64,000 nt of DNA from Acanthaster planci (Eukaryota > Echinodermata > Asteroidea > Valvatida > Acanthasteridae), in assembly GCF_001949145.1 (NCBI RefSeq), contig NW_019091472.1, positions 185,998 through 249,997 on the forward strand. Reading direction: 5' to 3'. The notes below the pieces were generated by a model. The model did not search any database, was not told where the DNA came from, and worked only from the letters and a program-made list of their open reading frames with translations. Numbering within the stretch: position 1 is the stretch's first letter; each line of letters begins with the position of its first letter. Positions 1-15,003 of this stretch are shown in pieces. The translations under genes and the position numbers were made by a program.

Positions 1-535
1 GTTGAACAACTTTGAGTTCAACAGTGAGCATTACATTCAGACCAGTGGTGTGGCTATGGGCACACAGATGGGACCATGTTTGTTGGCTACATCGAGGAGC
101 AGATGCTGACCCAGTATCGGGGCCTCCGGCCGTTAATGTACCGGCGATACATCAATGATATTGTTGGTGCCTGTCGGTTATCTGCTCCCCCCCCCCCGTG
201 GTAGCTACAGAATACACAGGGGTCATACATGCATTAGAAGTAATGTGCTTTAAGTCGTCACTGCGGCAAACTGTACATCAGAGAGACCAAGTGTCACCTT
301 CACAGAACTGCTTCACGGAACACTTGCGCAGTTTATGCCAACGAACACCCGGTCTCACTGTTGCGCAGCACTTTTTAGTGCTGCCACATACTCTCAGTGA
401 CATAAGCATCTGCATCCTGCAGAAAGCATCATCTGACGTACAGCATAAGGACTGTTCAGAACTGACTCTGCTTGCCCTGACGAAGGTACCCAGTTACCGA
501 AAAACTCAGCAATTACACAGTTCAGAGCTTTGATA
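1..535 (+). mobile_element. Penelope-like retroelement remnant (reverse transcriptase and GIY-YIG pieces)
   Basis: The first ~180 bases read as the core of a reverse transcriptase of the Penelope-like type. Recognisable stretches are GVAMGTQMGPC and, further on, RRYINDIVG at the place of the usual Y-x-D-D active site. From about 250 to 530 there is a GIY-YIG-nuclease-like tail, with FTEHLRSL, VAQHF and HTLSDIS in the order known from the C-terminal nuclease of Penelope-like elements. The two pieces are closer together than in a full element, so the copy is shortened and decayed. It sits in an intron of, or upstream of, the CUL2 exons. The family call rests on motif recognition only. The 5' part of the element lies outside the window. 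Confidence 0.62.
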
Positions 536-1219
536 ATATTTTTTAAGTTTGTCTGTAAATTATGCATGATTGAAATAAATCCATGAGAACAGATGCATAC
601 AGTGTATGTAAACGTTTTGTGTAATAAACATGAAAATTTACTAACCTGTCATGATACACATACTAATCATTAGGGTTGTAGTTGCAATCAAATCAAATCT
701 TGATTTCCCGAGCTTCCTCGCTATCCAGTCATGGTTGTTACATTAACTTTAAAATGAAGTACATACAGCATTTTGGCAAATGGTGTCAGTGACCAAATCT
801 CTGTTTTCTTCTGTTCACCACCCGCTCATAGTTTCATCATATTGTAAAATGTGCATAAAAAAGATAATGGTCCAATGGGTGCATTGCTCTGATCAATTAC
901 AGCGATAGCTTGAGCATATCTGACCAGGTCTTGTAGAAATAATTGGAATGAAAATTAATTAAATTATGTTGGATTTTAGAATTGTCTGGTGTATCTTTCC
1001 ACTCTGCCTTTTGGGAATTCCCTCCACTGTTAAACTGAACCTGGTTGAAATAAGAACTTTATCAAAACACTCTAGACTAATGCCGCACACTTTTGTTCTT
1101 CTTTTTGTATATATTCAAAAGTTCCATTTTTCTTAATTTCCTCGGTTCCCTGGTGTTGATGGTGCTTTGATTGAAATAAACATTTTGTATGGTGTTCCTT
1201 TTGCTGACTATGTTTCATT

Positions 1220-1781
1220 TTAACCACTTCCTGCCGGGCGACCCGTTTTCGAGTACACAGGCTTTATATGCAGAGCTGGGAGCCCAGAACTGGGACAAAA
1301 GAATTCGGCCTTATAACAAAAGACCGTGCTCAGCACAAAAGATTGATCTGCTGGGCATTACCATCGTTTTTTCACTCTTAATAGTGGAGAAAATCCAGCC
1401 TTGTTTTGAAACAGTATACCACGGTTTGAGGCATTTAGAGCAAGCAGATTACCACCGGGGACAAAAGCTCTCAACCACCACAGCGATGAGCCACACAGCA
1501 CCGCTGCACGCCAATCTGGCCCCTATTGAAAAGAGGTCAGCAGTGCACAGTGCCGGTTTCGGGAACAACAGAATCTTGTGTAACACCGCACAATCTGGGC
1601 TCTTTTTCCGAGGCTGCAGGCCTGGCTGAAATATTCAGTGCCAAAAGAGTCCTTCATTTTGGTATAAACGGCCATTAAATGAAATGATGAATTTTTGAAG
1701 AACTTTGAAAACAGAAAATCTTGAAAATGAGCCGGCATCTTGTCTTGCTCAAGAAAAATCCACCCGGCAGCAAGTGGTTAA
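1220..1781 (+). mobile_element. TTAA-flanked non-autonomous piggyBac-type element, family A copy 1 (full length)
   Basis: The copy is bounded by TTAA at 1220-1223 and 1778-1781, with terminal inverted repeat TTAACCACTTCCTGCCGGG (one mismatch at the right end). Family landmarks inside are ACAAAAGACCGTGCTC, CAGCCTTGTTTTGAAAC, CCCCTATTGAAAAGAGGTC, GGCTGCAGGCCTGGCTGAAA and AAATGAAATGATGAATTTTT. The open frame across it is not a gene, since it is not shared between copies. It lies upstream of CUL2 exon 2466. Confidence 0.88.
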
Positions 1782-1784
1782 TAG

Positions 1785-2465
1785 GCCCTTGTTTTCCTGT
1801 GCATTTTGGTATTTCTGGCCATCACCAGTGCTAATCAAGCAGCTGTTCACAAATGACTTGGTTGTACATATGATGGTCTATCACAAGTCCTGTTTGTAAC
1901 TATTGCGAACAATAGTAAGATGGGATGGCATGGCAAGGCAGTGTGCATTCTCTGTGAAAACACCTTAGGCTCAGTACAAAAGCACCATGTTGTTATCATC
2001 ACCATGGTAATGTATTTGCCTAGGAGGTACAAGTTCATTCATCCATGAACTACCGGTACCATCTCTAATACTCAGTCTTCATGTAGTAATGGTCAGTCCA
2101 GTGAAAGAATATAGCAAGAAATTCTTAGTTTGGATTCTGTAATGTATATCAGTGAGTACCTGTTCCTCAAATCGACATTTTACAATGTGAAGGACAGATT
2201 AGGCAGTGAAAGATTTTTTTTTCCAAGTTGGGTGTGATTTTTTTCTGTAATATTTAAGGTTTTATCGTAGATTTGGTCTTAAAATGAGGTAAGTGCTTGC
2301 TGTAAAACATGCTTTGATCCAGTAAAGTTAAATTTACACTATATCTTTGAGTTTCACATCCATCTCCTAATCTCTATAAAAAAGAGAGACATGCACCCAG
2401 CAGGCCCTCTTTTTGATGGTATAATATACCACATATTATATGTGTTTGTCACTTCTTCGTTTCAG
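1785..2465. other. Non-coding stretch upstream of the first recognised CUL2 exon
   Basis: This is intronic sequence between a family-A element and the CUL2 exon at 2466. No conserved exon, repeat or RNA gene was recognised. Another CUL2 exon (the residues just before FEEFY in other animals) was looked for and not found. Confidence 0.5.
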
Positions 2466-5776
<3,311 letters not shown>

Positions 5777-7571
5777 TTACACATTACTTTCTACATACTT
5801 GTGTACATGGTTCATTGAAGCCAAACTCTGTGATTTTCTTAGGATTGTACTGACTAGGGCTGTTAGCTGTACAGCAGGGGATTTAGTCCAGCTTTGAAGG
5901 CAAATCTGAAAAGCAGACTGACAAAAATATATTCAATTGTAAAATTGAATCTCTATGTGAAAGAAAAATTGGATAAGATGGGAGATTATTGGGGCTCACA
6001 TTCTGCAAAGATTTATTGTAAAATTGCCAATTTGTAGTCAAATGAGAGCCATATCAGGGTATTATCATTACAACAGTGTACTTTGTTAAATGAGAAGGGT
6101 CTGGTCACTGTAAGACAAAATGGTTCCAAACAGCTTTTTGTATCAAATTGGGGTCCTGCATGGTTGCTGTTAATGGCCTGGACCAAAGGCTTTCATCTGC
6201 TGCATCAAATCTCACAAAAGCTTGTGCATCTTCAGCAACATTTGGTTCCATAACCTGTGTAGTTGAGGTGTTTCCATGGTGCTTAAGTTACATAATACAT
6301 AAATTTGTGACTTTTTTTACAAGTTTTGATTGATTACTTTTTCTGGACTTTAATAAGACCATTAATCAGTAATCACTAACTTGAGGGGAAGGCTTCCCAG
6401 AACCCCATCATTTTAGCCCCTAGCTTCTGAGGCTCATTTCTGTCACTGCAAAACTAATGCTGTTGGAGTAACAAATACTGTTGAAACCTAAATATCCATT
6501 TCACTTGGTAAAATGTATTGTATGTAATTTATATGTGCAATACAGACTGTTTAACTGGCAAATACATTGATCCTAATTGAATTCCTGATTGAAGTCTAAA
6601 TTCACGTGTGGGGTGCTTGTTGAGTTGTTTTTGTAATAAGTCAAAAGAGTGTCTTCAGGTTTTCTCCTCTTTTTGGGGGGCTGGACATGGCCCATTTTGT
6701 ACTCTCATTGAAATCAGAGCATGTGTAGACTTGGCGCATGTGGAAGACATTGACTGAAGTGGGCCTGCAAACAGTTGTGGGCATCAGGTCTTCCTTATCT
6801 CATCAAAGTCCTCAGCTGCATATAAAAGTAAACAAAAAGCTCCTTATTTGAATTCTGTTTGTAATACGTTTGGTTTGTCACAAACAAGGTAATACACAGC
6901 CCTCCCCCAAAGAAAAACCCAACACATCGTACACATATTCTATACAGCACTTTGACCACTATTAAAGGTTGCACGTTGTTGCTACAAAGACCTTGTTGTA
7001 TGGACGTGTGCAAAACATCAGAAGATGGCATCATCAGGTGTCCTGTTGCATTGACTTCAGGGGCATTTTTGTAAGTCCAATACCGAACTGAAATACATTT
7101 CTGATTGGATCAATACCTTAAGTGCATATAGAGAGGATGTGGGGCAGGTGAAATGTGATTTCATCGCATGAATCTTCTTTTTATCATCATACATGTATGT
7201 TACTTGACACCACCTTCAGAGGTTATGTATGTATTTACAGAACTGCTCATCTGATCAGATTGAAAAGTAGTCCTTTTGTAGGCAGATATGTGTTCTGTAG
7301 AAATGTCATAATGATGCGTGACACAATACACCACCTTAAAACAGACACTCCTGTCTGTGCCAATACATAAATTTACAAACTACCACTGATCAGAATGCAA
7401 AGTAATGGGGATGTGTTGTACGATAAAAAAAAATTCATAGCGACATTGTAATGTTGTCTTGATGTGTCGCATGACAAGTCCTTTAATATGCATTCTTTCA
7501 AAAGTCAATATTACGTCCCGAACTTCCCCTCCAATTCAATGGAAATTAATTTGTTTCTGGAAAGTGATGTG
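5777..7571. other. CUL2 3' region and intergenic sequence, no gene recognised
   Basis: It follows the CUL2 stop codon and probably begins with its 3' untranslated region. Short open frames show no conserved protein. No transposon ends or RNA genes were recognised before the family-A element at 7572. Confidence 0.5.
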
Positions 7572-8105
7572 TTAACCACTTCCTGCTGGGCGACCCATTT
7601 TCGAGTACCGAGGCTTTATACATGAAGGCGAGAGCTTGAAACCGAGACAAGAGAACTGGGCCTTGTAACAAAAGACCGTGCAATAGTAGAGATAATCCAA
7701 CCTTGTTTTGAAACAGTTTGGGATATTTAGAGCAAGCGGATTACCACCGAGGACAAAAGCTCCACCACCGCAGCAATCAGCCACACAGCACCACTGCACG
7801 CGAATCTGGCCCCTATTGAAAAGAGGTCAGCAGCGCTCTGTTCCGGTTTTGGGAACAAAAGAATCTTACATAACACTGCACAATCTGGGCTCTTTTTACA
7901 AGGCTGCAGGCCTGGCTGAAATATTCAGGAGTGAATGAAGGTCACCTGTCAGCTTAGAGTAGCCACCAAAGAGTCCTTCCTGTGGGTTTAAACTTACATT
8001 AAATGAAATGATGAATTTTTGAAGAATTTCGAAAACTGATAATCTTGAAAACTGCCACGTGTGTTTGCACTGCATGAAGTGAAGCACCCGGCAGGAAGTG
8101 GTTAA
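7572..8105 (+). mobile_element. TTAA-flanked element, family A copy 2
   Basis: TTAA lies at 7572-7575 and 8102-8105. The terminal repeats are TTAACCACTTCCTGCTGGG on the left and the same with CCGGG on the right. A piece is missing in the first third relative to copy 1, between the AAAGACCGTGC landmark and the GTAGAGATAATCC stretch. The rest follows the family to the end. Confidence 0.88.
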
Positions 8106-8166
8106 TATGTGTAATAATTGATTATTTATATCAAGAAAACACGATCCTTTGGCGTAAAGCATCCCT

Positions 8167-8556
8167 TTAACCCCTTCTCACCGGGAAGCGGTAAGAGCCG
8201 CCATAGAAATTGAGATCCCTCAGCACACTTTTCAGCTATTATTCTCGGCCCACACTCGAGCGAACACAGTGAAAGAAGGGATACCCTGGGTCTTGTATAT
8301 ATGGTGATTGGCCTTTGTGTGTTGCCAAGAAATGAAAAGACCGATTTTGCATCATCATCACCAGCTTCACGATAGTCCTCACTTTGAAAAGAGGCAACGG
8401 GAACAATGAGCCTTTTCACTGTGTAAATCAATGGGTGCAGAGCACGCAGGGCCACAAACAGAGAATTTGCGGTTTGGCAGGTTGCCTTCGTGGCCAAGCG
8501 AGGCTGGAATTCTCGGAGTCGGCTTTCAGAAAAAAGTCTCGGCATCAAGGGGTTAA
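8167..8556 (+). mobile_element. TTAA-flanked element, family B copy 1 (390 bp)
   Basis: TTAA lies at 8167-8170 and 8553-8556. The ends are TTAACCCCTTCTCACCGGG on the left and the inverse of TTAACCCCTTGATGCC on the right. Only the first ten bases of the two ends match well. The interior does not resemble family A, but both begin TTAACC-N-CTT. A second copy with the same interior is at 21051. The open frames on either strand inside it are not genes. Confidence 0.85.
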
Positions 8557-11500
8557 AGGCACTCTTTACAGACCAATTTTTACAGAGCTTCAAATCTGTA
8601 ATAAATTTACAAATTAGCCTGTTTATAGGCTTGTTTTTCAGCACAATGACTTCATCAGGTGTTTTGCATCACCACCTTGAAGGTGCTTTTTTTAGAGGTC
8701 ATTATCTACAGAGTTTCATAAACATTCTCACATATCATCCTAAATGTCTGTTGAAACCGTTCTGTGTGTTGCCCAAGACTGACATATTTCTAGTTAACAA
8801 ATGCACAACATAATCAATCTCAGTCATTTAGAGCTTGTACCTATTATCTGAAACGTGGAAAAGCCCCATCATCTCTTTCATGAATACAGACCCCTGTCTT
8901 TTCCCGTTTTTTCCATTTTACATTTTTGCCTCTTGCAAATTTGTTACTCTTATCTGAAGGTGAGTGTAGAAATTTCTCATGACAACATCGTCAGGAATCA
9001 CATGACATAACAAGAGCTATAACTCTGATCAGGATGGAACTTTTTGTTGTATGAAATGACCGGGAAGTGTTATGGATTGTAGCGGTGTTCTCACATGTAT
9101 CATTTGACTTTTTATGATTGTTTTAAATAATGCATTCTGGTCATTCTTTTTGATATACCTACTGACTAAACATGATGTTTAAAATTGTTTGGTGTAGGCT
9201 TTGGTATGTCATGAAGATTTGTACATTCAGGAAACCTGTTATGCCACGGATATGTTGTCATCAAAAGTACCATTTCTGAAACACATTAACAGGTATTCCA
9301 TTGCCATGAAACAGGCAATGCTGGCCCAATTTGTAGTATTTATAGGGACAGTAACTGAGTCAAATAATGATGTCACCACTGAGTTGCTTTTATGTTTTCA
9401 AATGTTTTTCTTCAAATTTCTTTTGATGTATCTACTGAACAAACCAAAGTGTTACTTAGATTTGTTATCAATGATAGTTATGACACATGATAGTGTGTTT
9501 TAAATCACATCAAACAGAAAAGTTGCACATACAACGAACACCAGTTGATTTTATACCTCCCACAGTGACATTACTGGTAATGCATGTTAATACAAGTACA
9601 CTCCAGAGCACATGAACAGCAGAAGTGTAACCCATAGGTAAGCAAGAGTGTTCTTGATCAGACCAGTGGTCTGTGTCATATGGTTTTATCAAGATGGCAT
9701 TGATTGTCCATGTCGTGATTTATGCAACATTTCCCTGCACAAGTGAATATCAAGAATAAGATGGGACCACAAACTGTGTGTCTCCTACTTTGACATTGTA
9801 GGTCACATGACATCCATTTTATTATTACTTCAGTCAACATGTTTTCCACTCTGGACAGCTTACATGTAGTTTCACAAATTTCAGTATCAAAATAGTTACT
9901 TGTATAACACGGTCCAAAACACGTCTTGGTTTGCCCCTGTTAAAATCACACAAGTGAATACTCATTTTGCTTTTTTTTTGAGGGGAGGGATATTTGATGC
10001 TTGTTTACCTTCAACAGAATTAAATTAGTTTCAACCTAACCTGGAGGAAATACATGGAGTTGTTTCCAGCTTTTCCAATTACTACTCAGTTTACACTTAA
10101 TTAGTAAATCAGTGTGTTGTAAGGTAAAATTTTTCTTTCAAATCAAAACTATTATGTAAAGAGTAAAGCTTCCTTTCAAAGGGCATAACAAACTGTGAAG
10201 AACTTTTTCAGTTCAATTCTAAAGCATTCAAGAAGACAAATCAATGTCATGCATTGTAAAACTTTTTCGAAAAGTTTATTTTGATGATGTCAAAATGTAG
10301 TCTTCAACAAAGAAAAATATGCCTCTATAAATCAAAACTGCAAATGAAAACAATCACCTGATCAAATAAAAATGTATGAAGTTGTTTAAAAATGCACAGT
10401 GAAAATTCAAGTTTCATACCATTTATCATTTGCATGGCTGCTGCATTATCATTTGCATCCGTTTTATACCAGCAGTTCTTGATAGAGGAGAGTGATGGGA
10501 GATTTGACCAATGTTTGTTTGACATTTGAAAGTGCTTTGGGGAAGACAGCAGATATAAAGTCACAGTGACATTACCAAAGTCACAGTGACCTTACCATAG
10601 TCACAGTGACCTTACCATATTAACTAATGAAATCAGTAACACTGTTTCTGTTTTCAGAAATGAATAATTAATGTCATCAAATATGTTTGGCTAGCATTTC
10701 TCACCATCACGAAAGGACATAGCTCAGTGAAAGAGGATGTTTGCCATAATGTTTGAGATCACATAGTAATTTCCTTTTGATTGGAGAGCAGTAATGAGTT
10801 AGCTGCAAGCCTTATGATTCAGCACTATGTAATGCTTGAATTTGCACCTGCATGTATGCATGCCATCAGTGCACTTCAAGAAAATGTGTTTACAAATGGC
10901 ATAACACAATTCCTTCACTGTATTTATCTGCTACATCATCACATCAATATTTACCAGTAATGAGCAGTTGTAAACGTAATCAGAGTGCGTTAAACTGAGC
11001 TCAAGTACATGTGTATGTTGTGAAAGCCTTTGTCATAAGATCATTTTGTATTACAAAAGCTATGAAATAATTTTACAGCATTTCTTGTATCAAAGCTACT
11101 CAATTTTGAGAAAAATAAAAAATAAGGTGGTATTAATGCCAAACATTTCCTAACTACCAGTGATGTCTGGTTGTCTGTGGCCTTATGCAACTACATGTAT
11201 TTTTTAAACAGTGAATTCTGATCACTCCTTAACACAAACCCACTTGGTGCTATTTTTCTGCCCCTTTAAGTGTGTGGTGCACAGGTTGGTTGGTTGTTTT
11301 CTTTCTTTTTCTTGCCGAGTGGTAGCACAAACCCCAGAGAGACCTTGTTTTTGGTTTTCCTGCTGAGGCACTCACAATGCCACAATTCAAATGAGGTAAA
11401 CGTCAAAACCAATCTTTGCTTGGCATGACTTATTTATGGCTTTATTAAGTTTCTTTCAGCATGTACAGTTATCTAATTAAAACTGTGCTCCAGTGTCATA

Positions 11501-13482
11501 TTTACAGTGGTAAAGAAATACACAAACTCACCAGTGGAATAGAGTCACTTGAAGTTTTCAGATCAGTAGTTTCTGATTAATTATTTTAAGGACATTGCAC
11601 TTTAAATGAATTCCACATTGCTCCAATTCACGATGGAACAACACAGTTAGTCTGCAACATGAAATTGCACAGGCAAGTGTGAAAAAATGGCTGAAAGGTG
11701 TTTGAATTTACGTGCAGTGTCGTAGTCCAGACCTCTGAAGCCAATCACAAGACCCAACAAGACAAGATCAACACTAGACCTCCAGTCTAAATTTAAGTCA
11801 TGAGCTAGTCAGCTGAATGGCAACAGAAACATTCATTTGTTGTTGTTTAGCATGCTACTCAGGGCTAAAGACTGGTTTTGTGAATGGTCCTACGATGTCT
11901 CACAACAAAACTGTGCACATGCCAGTTCTAAATGACTCGGATGTCAAATTCCATTCTTGCTTGTTTATATGTACATTTGTTCACCTCCCCTTTCCTACAT
12001 GTATTCTGTGGGTTACTACCATGATTAGAGAAATTCTGAATATAGATACAATATGCAAGTTCAAAAAAGAGTAATATCAACCCAAAAATGAAAAATCAAG
12101 GGAAAGTGTGAGATTTGTCCATCTCCTGAATAAAGTCAACATACATTGTTTACAAAGTTTAACTTTTAAGTGTATGCATATACAATGTACATGTTCTAGC
12201 CATCAAACTGATGTGTGCCTGTTCTGTCACCCAGATGTACAATCATTTCTTAGCACATGCAATACTGCCTGGACTTATCCCTCAATTTACCTGTACATGA
12301 TTGGAATCCGTACTGAGGGGATGGTTTAGATAAAAGAGGCGAGTCAAATTGAGCAGAAAAGGCTTGTACTGCAACGATCAGATTATCATCCTCCATGTGT
12401 GAGGGTTTAGAAGTTTTTCAATTCAGTATTAAATTCTGTCCCCCATATTTTTTTCATGTTATTTATACAAAATTTGCACAGATCATCTGGATAGGTATCT
12501 CAGGTTTTGTATTGAAATTGGATGAAATCTGAAACATGCATTTTTTTCTATGTATGAAGTACATAATACATATGGAAGTGGGAAGGGTACCAGTCTGTTC
12601 CTGTTTCAAACACACTAGATTCTTGGACAGGCCCATTTTTTGGGGGGGGGTGGTTGAATTTGTTTTTCTTTTAACATTACTTTTGCTTGGTGACAAGTAA
12701 TTTCTTCAATCTTTGTGTTTCACAGGTGACCATAATATCAAGAAACGCAATTTATGTTGGTATCTCTATAAAAAAGTCACTGGAAACTGAGGTCGTGCTC
12801 ATAAAATTAACCACCAATCAGTGTGTGTGAATACAAATGTTTCAGAATTTAAGGACAGAGAGCATTTAGATCAAGTAAAAAACATATTTAGCATCTAAGC
12901 AATGCCTCTACATGTATATCACTGTTCCCGAGTACTTGGCTATATAAAAGGCACACACAACTATGAAAAAAGCTAGTTGTGTTACTAGGAACCGTGTTAC
13001 AAACCAAAGAAAAAATTTCTCCCACTTGCATCAGTATGAACGAGTGCTTGAGAAAGGACCGCAATTCAGTTTGCCACTGGCTGGAGTATCTTGTAGTTGG
13101 TGACCGGTTTTCCGGGGCACATGCTTTTGTTTTTGCTACAAATTCAGTAGAATAATGAATATTGAATGTAAACACAATATTTATTCTATGCATGCAGACT
13201 TGTCACATTCATGCTGCTCTATTTCTCCTGCAATGTGTTGCTAAACTGCACTCAAGCATGTGTAATAATATTGGCACATACATGTATGCACATGCTTGGG
13301 ATTGGTATGTTTACTACCACTTCAAGCATGTTAACTGTTTCCCACGGACATGTAATGCAGTGTCTCACCTGTATGGAATGCCAGAGGCAAAAATTCGGAA
13401 GAATTACATCAAGCAGTCTTTTACATCAAGCAATTGGTCATTTATATGAATCAATCGCTCTTTCACATTGATCAGTTATCGG
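8557..13482. other. Long intergenic stretch with no recognised gene
   Basis: No conserved coding sequence was found on either strand between the two host genes here. It holds a 20-bp tandem repeat at 10559-10619 and, at about 11715-11790, a partial match to the CAGTGTTG repeat family. The remaining open frames are short and look random. Confidence 0.45.
10559..10619. repeat. Short tandem repeat, three units of 20 bp
   Basis: The unit AGTCACAGTGACCTTACCAT is present three times in a row. The first copy has two changes. Confidence 0.85.
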
Positions 13483-13663
13483 CAGTGTTGTAGTCAAGAC
13501 CATCACACCACCAGACACAAGACCATGCACATGACCAGTCAAAAGTAACACTGTGATCAATGACAAAGGAATTCTTTTGTTGCAGTTCAGTTGAATAGCT
13601 TGTGACTTGAATTCAGGTTGGAGGTCTTAGGTTGATCTTGTGTTGTGCTATGAAGGTGTTAAG
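13483..13663. repeat. CAGTGTTG-family repeat, copy 2
   Basis: It starts CAGTGTTGTAGTCAAGACCA and shares a core with the repeat at 3263: GAATAGCTTG, then GACTTGAATTC, then a GTCTT-rich inverted right part. It is probably a decayed hAT-like non-autonomous element. Confidence 0.5.
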
Positions 13664-13860
13664 CTTTGTTAAACCATTGTACTGCGTTGTAAATGAGCAT
13701 TTAAATGTCACACCAATTTTGGCATGTGGCAGAACACAGAAAGCACACAAGTGGAACTACAAGTTGAGTCTCATCATTTATTGATCAACATTCTAAAAAA
13801 ATGAAATTATGATCCATTTTCAAGCTCGTCTCATATTAGATGTACGAACTGAGTTTTGTA

Positions 13861-13919
13861 TTAACCCTAACAGTCCTCAGTCCTCCAACAGGTGAAGGAT
13901 TGAGGAGTGTTAGGGTTAA
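13861..13919. mobile_element. 59-bp TTAA-flanked hairpin (family C copy 1)
   Basis: TTAA lies at both ends (13861-13864 and 13916-13919). The arms TTAACCCTAACAGTCCTCAG and the inverse of TTAACCCTAACACTCCTCAA pair almost fully, leaving a loop of about ten bases. A nearly identical copy in the other orientation is at 52460. The ends look like piggyBac-type tips, but the whole unit is one hairpin. Confidence 0.8.
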
Positions 13920-14073
13920 AGATTGTGCTTTTCATGTATACAGTTATCAGATTGTGAACTGACATTTGAAATGGCAGAATCTATATACAGTGATCTTAAC
14001 ATGGGGAAAGCAAACCACAAATGCAGGATCAGATGCAACTACCAAAGAAATATAATTTGTCAATACCCACTGG

Positions 14074-14308
14074 TTAACCACTTCCTGACGGGCGACCCAT
14101 TTTTGAGTAGCTGGGCTTAATACACGAAGACGGGGAGCAGGTTTCCGGACAAAAGAGTTGGGCCTTGTAACAAAAGACCATGCTCGGCACAAAAGACTGA
14201 GCTGATGGGTATAACCGACATTTTTTCACTCTCGATAATGAAGATAATCCACAGTTGTTTTGAAACCTGATACCAGGATTTGGGGCATTTAGAGTTAGCG
14301 GATTACCA
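14074..14308 (+). mobile_element. TTAA element, family A copy 3 (left part only)
   Basis: It begins TTAACCACTTCCTGACGGG and follows family A through ACAAAAGACCATGCTCGGC and the GCATTTAGAG landmark. It then stops at about 14308, where unrelated sequence begins. No right terminal repeat was found. The landmark to the right is a different element with its own ends. Confidence 0.8.
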
Positions 14309-14344
14309 CACGTCAACCAGTTCATATACAAAAGGCCAATATAA

Positions 14345-15003
14345 TAGAGTCCCCTAACATGGCGCACTTCCACTGTCACTTAAGTTTCCTCTCACAGCAT
14401 TTGCCAAACCTTTTCATTGAAAAACTCAAAACTCATCTGGTTGAAGAACACGTCGAAAGAAAACATTGTTTTCTCTGATTTTATCTGTTCAAATAAATAT
14501 GGAAGCATCCAAATCGAACGCAGTGTCATTTGTCTTCAGAGCTCAACTATTTCTGTTCATGCCAAAATGCGAATTCTAAATGTAGATCACATCATTTGGA
14601 GAAAACGAGGGGAAACCCTCACTCTGTGTTCATAGTGGATAAACTCTTGTGCATGCCAAACAATGTTTTTCAACATTCTTTAAAGTTGATAAATTCTTAT
14701 ACAGCATCATCCCCTCTACTCACCTACCCCTTCACAAGCGTGTAGAAAATTATTCTCATATTTTTGAGCACATTTTGAAAGCGTTCATTTTGCGTGTCAG
14801 AAAAAAGTCGGAAAATTGGGACAAACACAAATTTCATCAGAACTTTTAACCAGATACCCAAAATTGAGATATATGAATCAGAATAATAGGAGTTGAAGTT
14901 TTACTGATTGTGAAATTTGAGGTAAAATATTGCTCCCGAAAGACACTAGAGGCAAAAATGAAAGTGCACCACATTGGGCCACGCCATATTAGGGTACATC
15001 AAC
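14345..15003. mobile_element. Unclassified element with CCCTAAYATGGCG ends
   Basis: Left end CCCCTAACATGGCGCACTTC and right end GGCCACGCCATATTAGGG match as a short inverted repeat (CCCTAA-C/T-ATGGCG). They enclose about 650 bp that cut short the family-A copy at 14074. No open frame was recognised and no clear target duplication was seen, so the superfamily is open. Confidence 0.45.

Noticed and set aside
1189-1629. 146-codon open frame on the + strand
   Set aside because: It lies almost wholly inside TTAA element A copy 1, and the frame is not kept in the other copies.
1785-2465. A further CUL2 exon upstream of 2466
   Set aside because: No reading frame resembles the cullin segment expected before FEEFY. 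The earlier exons are probably left of the window.
8126-8644. 172-codon open frame on the - strand
   Set aside because: It spans family-B copy 1 and its flanks. The matching frame in copy 2 is only partial and interrupted by the assembly gap, and no protein family is recognised.
10559-10619. Possible CRISPR-like repeats
   Set aside because: Three units follow each other without spacers. It is a plain tandem repeat in an animal genome.
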